NCBI GenBank assembly: GCA_016840645.1
Contig: JAEORY010000191.1
Span: forward strand, 1 to 7,272
Direction: 5' to 3'
Length of the DNA: 7,272 nt
Source: Candidatus Borrarchaeota archaeon
Lineage (GTDB): Archaea > Asgardarchaeota > Sifarchaeia > Borrarchaeales > Borrarchaeaceae
Positions 4,787-7,272 of the stretch are shown here, piece by piece. Made by a program: the position numbers and the translations under genes. Each line of letters starts with the position of its first letter. Position 1 is the stretch's first letter. The notes under the pieces are model-generated. The model was given only the letters and a program-made list of their open reading frames with translations. It ran no database searches and was not told where the DNA came from.

Positions 4787-5782
4787 ATGGATAAATTGGA
4801 CAGGTTAATGACAACTTTCTCAGGCGGTTCTTTAGATCGTTGGGCTTATGCGTTATGGAAACATTTTCCTGGCGATGACAGGACGCCACAGGGCTTTGCA
4901 GATGCACATGTGAGATTTCAAAAGACGTATGATTCTGATGTGTTGAAACTTACTCCACACGGTAGTTTTTGTACGGTTGACTGGGGATGTGATATAGGAC
5001 CAGTTCATCCAATTTATGGTTCAACATCAGTGTTAAACTCTCCAATCAAAAATGCTTCAGACTTTGAACTCATCGAAGAAGTTGATCCGACGGATGGCGA
5101 ATTTGGTTCGCAATTAGAGGGCGTTCGGAAGGTATCGGAAATACTGAGTGGAAATGTTCCGCTAATGATGACAGTTTTTAGCCCATTTATGGTAGCAAGT
5201 CAACTAGATTCTAATATCTTGGATCATGTTTATGAAGCGCCATCTCAGATCGGAGAAGGCCTCGAAGTAATAACAAATGTAATGACAGAATTCGTACATG
5301 CAGTTCTGGATGCAGGCACAAATGGCCTCTTTATTGCTTCTTTGCATAGCGTAGAAGGAAAACTTAAGAACCAACAGTTCTTGGATTTCGAGGCTAAGTA
5401 TACACTTAAATTATTGAATGATCTCAGGCCCCATGCTGAGTTTATAGTGTTTCATATTCATGGAAATAAACCTTTGTTCAATTATATCGCTGATAATTAT
5501 CCCATAGACGCCATTAACTGGCATAGTCAACATACATCTCCAACAATAAGAGAAGCCCTTAAAATCTTCAATAAAGGCCTCTTTGGAGGAATTGATGAAA
5601 CTGAAACAATTAGAAAAGGAACACCGCTCGCCATAACTAAGCAACTGCAAGAAGTTATGCAGATTTCCAATCCACACTTATTACTTGCACCTGGTTGTGT
5701 CATCCCTATTGATACACCTGAAGAAAACTTACGTATGATAGTAGAAGTCATTAAGAACTCACCTCCACCAATCGTGCACTAA
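4787..5782 (+). CDS. Uroporphyrinogen decarboxylase-family protein (MtaA/MtbA-like methyltransferase type)
   Basis: A 331-residue TIM-barrel protein of the UROD superfamily (PF01208). The N-terminal arginine motif of true heme-pathway UroD (RQAGR) is absent; instead there is DRWAYALWKHFPGDD (17-31), so it belongs with the archaeal methylcobamide or corrinoid methyltransferase-like branch. In MtaA-type enzymes zinc is held by H-x-C plus a later Cys. Here the matching positions read H223-I-H225-G (VFHIHGNK) and C304 (LAPGCVIP), with INWH (243-246) and GLFGGID (264-270) between. A His-His-Cys site is therefore possible. FHIHG, GG-ID and APGC-IP-DTPEENL are all in family order, and the length is usual. 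Methyl donor and acceptor are unknown; no corrinoid protein gene is nearby. AGTGAT ends 3 nt before the ATG at 4787. Confidence 0.88.
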   Translation: MDKLDRLMTTFSGGSLDRWAYALWKHFPGDDRTPQGFADAHVRFQKTYDSDVLKLTPHGSFCTVDWGCDIGPVHPIYGSTSVLNSPIKNASDFELIEEVDPTDGEFGSQLEGVRKVSEILSGNVPLMMTVFSPFMVASQLDSNILDHVYEAPSQIGEGLEVITNVMTEFVHAVLDAGTNGLFIASLHSVEGKLKNQQFLDFEAKYTLKLLNDLRPHAEFIVFHIHGNKPLFNYIADNYPIDAINWHSQHTSPTIREALKIFNKGLFGGIDETETIRKGTPLAITKQLQEVMQISNPHLLLAPGCVIPIDTPEENLRMIVEVIKNSPPPIVH

Positions 5783-5842
5783 ATACTTTATCTGAATTTA
5801 AACCTAACAAGTTAAGAAACTATCATAGCTTTTAGGGAAGAA

Positions 5843-6541
5843 TTAATATACGAACGGGATAAACTTCTTGGTTTTGCTGGCCCATTTACGATATTGTTCT
5901 TTGTAGTGTTCTTCTAAATACTTGGAGAGCATTGGAATTAAAAAGAACACGAAGTTTAAAGTGCAGAATATCGGCATGATGGCGGAACACAAGTTGCGAG
6001 TCATTATTGCCCAGCCAATTAACCAGACAGTATCACCAAAATAGTTAATATGTCTTGCGAAACCAAATAGACCGCCGGTGTAGAGTTTTCCCTTATTTTC
6101 TGGCCGTTCTTTGAACCGTTTTCGCTGAAACTCGGATCCTGTATTGAGGAAACTTCCTATAAAGAAAATAATGATAGCAATATAATCTACGACATCGATG
6201 GGTGCAGATTGGGCACCACCGCTTAATGCGAATCCGAGTTGATAGAAAACAATTGCGCCAATGATTGCACCTGTTTCTTTCCAATCTACTTTACGACGAA
6301 GCAAATAAAATGATGTTAGATTAAGCCTGAGGAAAAAGACAATGCTGAAGATTAAAAGGATAATTCTACGGGTTACATTGCCTGGTTGCCAATTGAAATC
6401 GAAAAAATAACCAATTAACTCTATACCACCGCCAAAATAAATCCAAGTAACAAAATTTATAATAATAACATGAACTATCAACATGAAATAACGTGTTTTC
6501 ATTGACGTTTCAACTTCGCCGTGCATTTTCTGACCCTTCAT
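5843..6541 (-). CDS. Polytopic membrane protein of the DUF1295/ERG4-ERG24/ICMT superfamily
   Basis: A 232-residue integral membrane protein with about six hydrophobic segments (roughly 19-46, 59-80, 90-108, 117-134, 167-182, 186-205). The C-terminal core GKLYTGGLFGFARHINYFGD (151-170), followed by EEHYKEQYRKWASKT (210-224) and FIPFVY at the end, matches the cofactor-binding region shared by DUF1295 proteins, sterol C14/delta-7 reductases (ARH-NY-GD) and isoprenylcysteine or phospholipid methyltransferases (RHP-Y-G). Key residues are R163, H164, N166, Y167, G169 and D170. The GD after NY is closer to the reductase side (NADPH) than to the SAM enzymes, but I cannot decide between them. The substrate is probably a lipid or prenyl compound in the membrane. 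ATGs at 6541, 6526 and 6502 are all possible starts; none has a clear Shine-Dalgarno. Confidence 0.8.
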   Translation of the reverse strand: MKGQKMHGEVETSMKTRYFMLIVHVIIINFVTWIYFGGGIELIGYFFDFNWQPGNVTRRIILLIFSIVFFLRLNLTSFYLLRRKVDWKETGAIIGAIVFYQLGFALSGGAQSAPIDVVDYIAIIIFFIGSFLNTGSEFQRKRFKERPENKGKLYTGGLFGFARHINYFGDTVWLIGWAIMTRNLCSAIMPIFCTLNFVFFLIPMLSKYLEEHYKEQYRKWASKTKKFIPFVY

Positions 6542-6574
6542 CTATTGGATGGCTGAATTTGCTAAAGAGGAACT

Positions 6575-6597
6575 AAAAAAGGAAAAAGAAAAAAAAG
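6575..6597 (-). terminator. T-rich terminator downstream of TFB
   Basis: Read on the minus strand, 20 nt past the TFB stop begins a stretch of T-runs broken only by C (CTTTTTTTTCTTTTTCC then TTTTTT). Such tracts terminate archaeal transcription without a hairpin. A TATA-like TTAAATATTC (6611-6620, minus strand) overlaps the TFB stop and could start the membrane-protein gene transcript. Confidence 0.55.
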
Positions 6598-6616
6598 AGA
6601 GGCTTTTATGGAATAT

Positions 6617-7272
6617 TTAAACTGCAACTGCAATCTGCAAGTTTTTGACTAACTCTTTGTAGCGGTTTCTTACTGTAACTTCTGTGACTCGTGCAACTCG
6701 TGCAATTTCGCGTTGTGTTCGTCGTTCGTCTTCTAATATTCCAGAGATATAGAGTGCAGCAGCAGCTAATCCGGTTGGATCCTTTCCAGCAGTGATACCT
6801 GCTTTCTTAGCTGTTTCGAGGATCTTTATAGCGCGTCCTGATGCTTTTCCAGTAAGTGCAAGTTCGTTAGAAAAACGGGATATGAAGTCAATTGGTGTAC
6901 TGATGGGGATTGCTACATCAACCAGCCTTACAAGCTGTCTGAAACACTGTCCTAGTTGTTTTTTGTTAGTGCGTGAGTGTTCTGCAACTTCATCTAAGGT
7001 TCTTGGAATTTTTCTGATGCGACAGGCAGCATACAAGGTAGCTGCAACCATAACTTCAATGGTAGTACCACGGCTCATTCGTTTTTCTAATGCTTTTCGA
7101 TAGATAATCGCAGCTTCTTCTTTAATTGATCGTGGAATACCCATTTGACTCGTTAAGCGATCCAACTCACTCAGTGCTTGAATGAGGTTTCGCTCGCGAG
7201 AACTGTGCGTCCGAGTACGTCGTTGCCACTTTCTCATTCCGTAAATTTCAGCACGTCGGCTGGGGGCAAGTT
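6617..7272 (-). CDS. tfb: Transcription initiation factor B (TFB/TFIIB), C-terminal part (5' end outside window)
   Basis: 217 residues of archaeal TFB, the factor that binds the TATA-box/TBP complex, contacts BRE, and recruits RNA polymerase. The reading frame is open to the right edge: before the Met at 7237 it reads LAPSRRAEIYG, joined to MRKWQRRTRT. Typical TFBs continue straight through this position (...Y.LRKWQRR), so that Met is internal and the gene is cut by the window. The N-terminal zinc ribbon and B-finger/reader lie outside. Both cyclin repeats are present: the first from ERNLIQALSELDRL to RTLDEVAEHSRT, the second from FISRFSNELAL to TQREIARVARVTEVTVRNRY, which contains the helix-turn-helix that contacts BRE. 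The C-terminus KNLQIAVAV then TAA is of normal extent. Archaea often carry several TFBs; whether this one is the main copy is not visible. Confidence 0.95.
   Translation of the reverse strand, partial: LAPSRRAEIYGMRKWQRRTRTHSSRERNLIQALSELDRLTSQMGIPRSIKEEAAIIYRKALEKRMSRGTTIEVMVAATLYAACRIRKIPRTLDEVAEHSRTNKKQLGQCFRQLVRLVDVAIPISTPIDFISRFSNELALTGKASGRAIKILETAKKAGITAGKDPTGLAAAALYISGILEDERRTQREIARVARVTEVTVRNRYKELVKNLQIAVAV

Noticed and set aside
6792..7103. 103-codon plus-strand open frame
   Set aside because: It lies antisense inside the cyclin repeats of TFB; its length is a by-product of the TFB codon pattern.
7235..7237. ATG as start of a short 206-residue TFB
   Set aside because: The frame stays open to the window edge, and the codons before it read as normal TFB linker, so this Met is internal.
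1..7272. CRISPR array, toxin-antitoxin pair, phage or defence module
   Set aside because: No regularly spaced direct repeats, no paired small genes of known type and no nuclease, integrase or capsid-like protein were found in the window.

Overview
This window is almost certainly archaeal. A transcription factor B (TFB/TFIIB) gene runs off the right edge, there are a type 4 Fe-S uracil-DNA glycosylase and a MoaD-like protein of the archaeal type, and several genes have a TATA-like box about 26 nt before the start codon, as expected for short-leader or leaderless archaeal transcripts. Other genes carry GGAGG, GGTG or GGTGAT Shine-Dalgarno sequences. The DNA is AT-rich. The gene mix (a protein resembling DUF6125, a divergent UROD-type methyltransferase, a polytopic DUF1295/ERG24-like enzyme) would suit an uncultivated lineage such as Asgard archaea or Bathyarchaeia, but the lineage is an inference and cannot be fixed from this sequence.

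Left part (1-1324, minus strand): the N-terminal 294 residues of a cytoplasmic molybdopterin oxidoreductase, preceded on the same strand by a MoaD-like sulfur carrier. They plausibly form a functional pair (cofactor sulfur carrier and cofactor user). The carrier ends in Gly-Asp instead of the diagnostic Gly-Gly. Each gene seems to have its own promoter.

Middle part (1325-4171): a TTG-initiated thioredoxin-fold protein without the redox cysteines (KaiB-like in its second half); a convergent CoA-binding (YccU-type) protein; a 518-bp gene-free stretch with several inverted repeats and a possible decayed reading frame; a Cys-rich protein that looks like DUF6125; a degenerate hairpin that recalls IS200/IS605-type ends; and a type 4 uracil-DNA glycosylase that has lost one of its four cluster cysteines.

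Right part (4180-7272): a GNAT acetyltransferase and a UROD-type methyltransferase diverge from one short promoter region holding a perfect 10-bp palindrome. A six-helix membrane enzyme of the DUF1295/ERG4-ERG24/ICMT superfamily and the TFB gene lie on the minus strand, separated by a T-rich termination tract.

Apart from the molybdenum pair the genes look like independent housekeeping or accessory units, not one operon. I see no CRISPR array, toxin-antitoxin pair, defence island, phage module or intact insertion sequence. The strongest oddities are three family members that have lost a hallmark residue (MoaD, thioredoxin fold, glycosylase).
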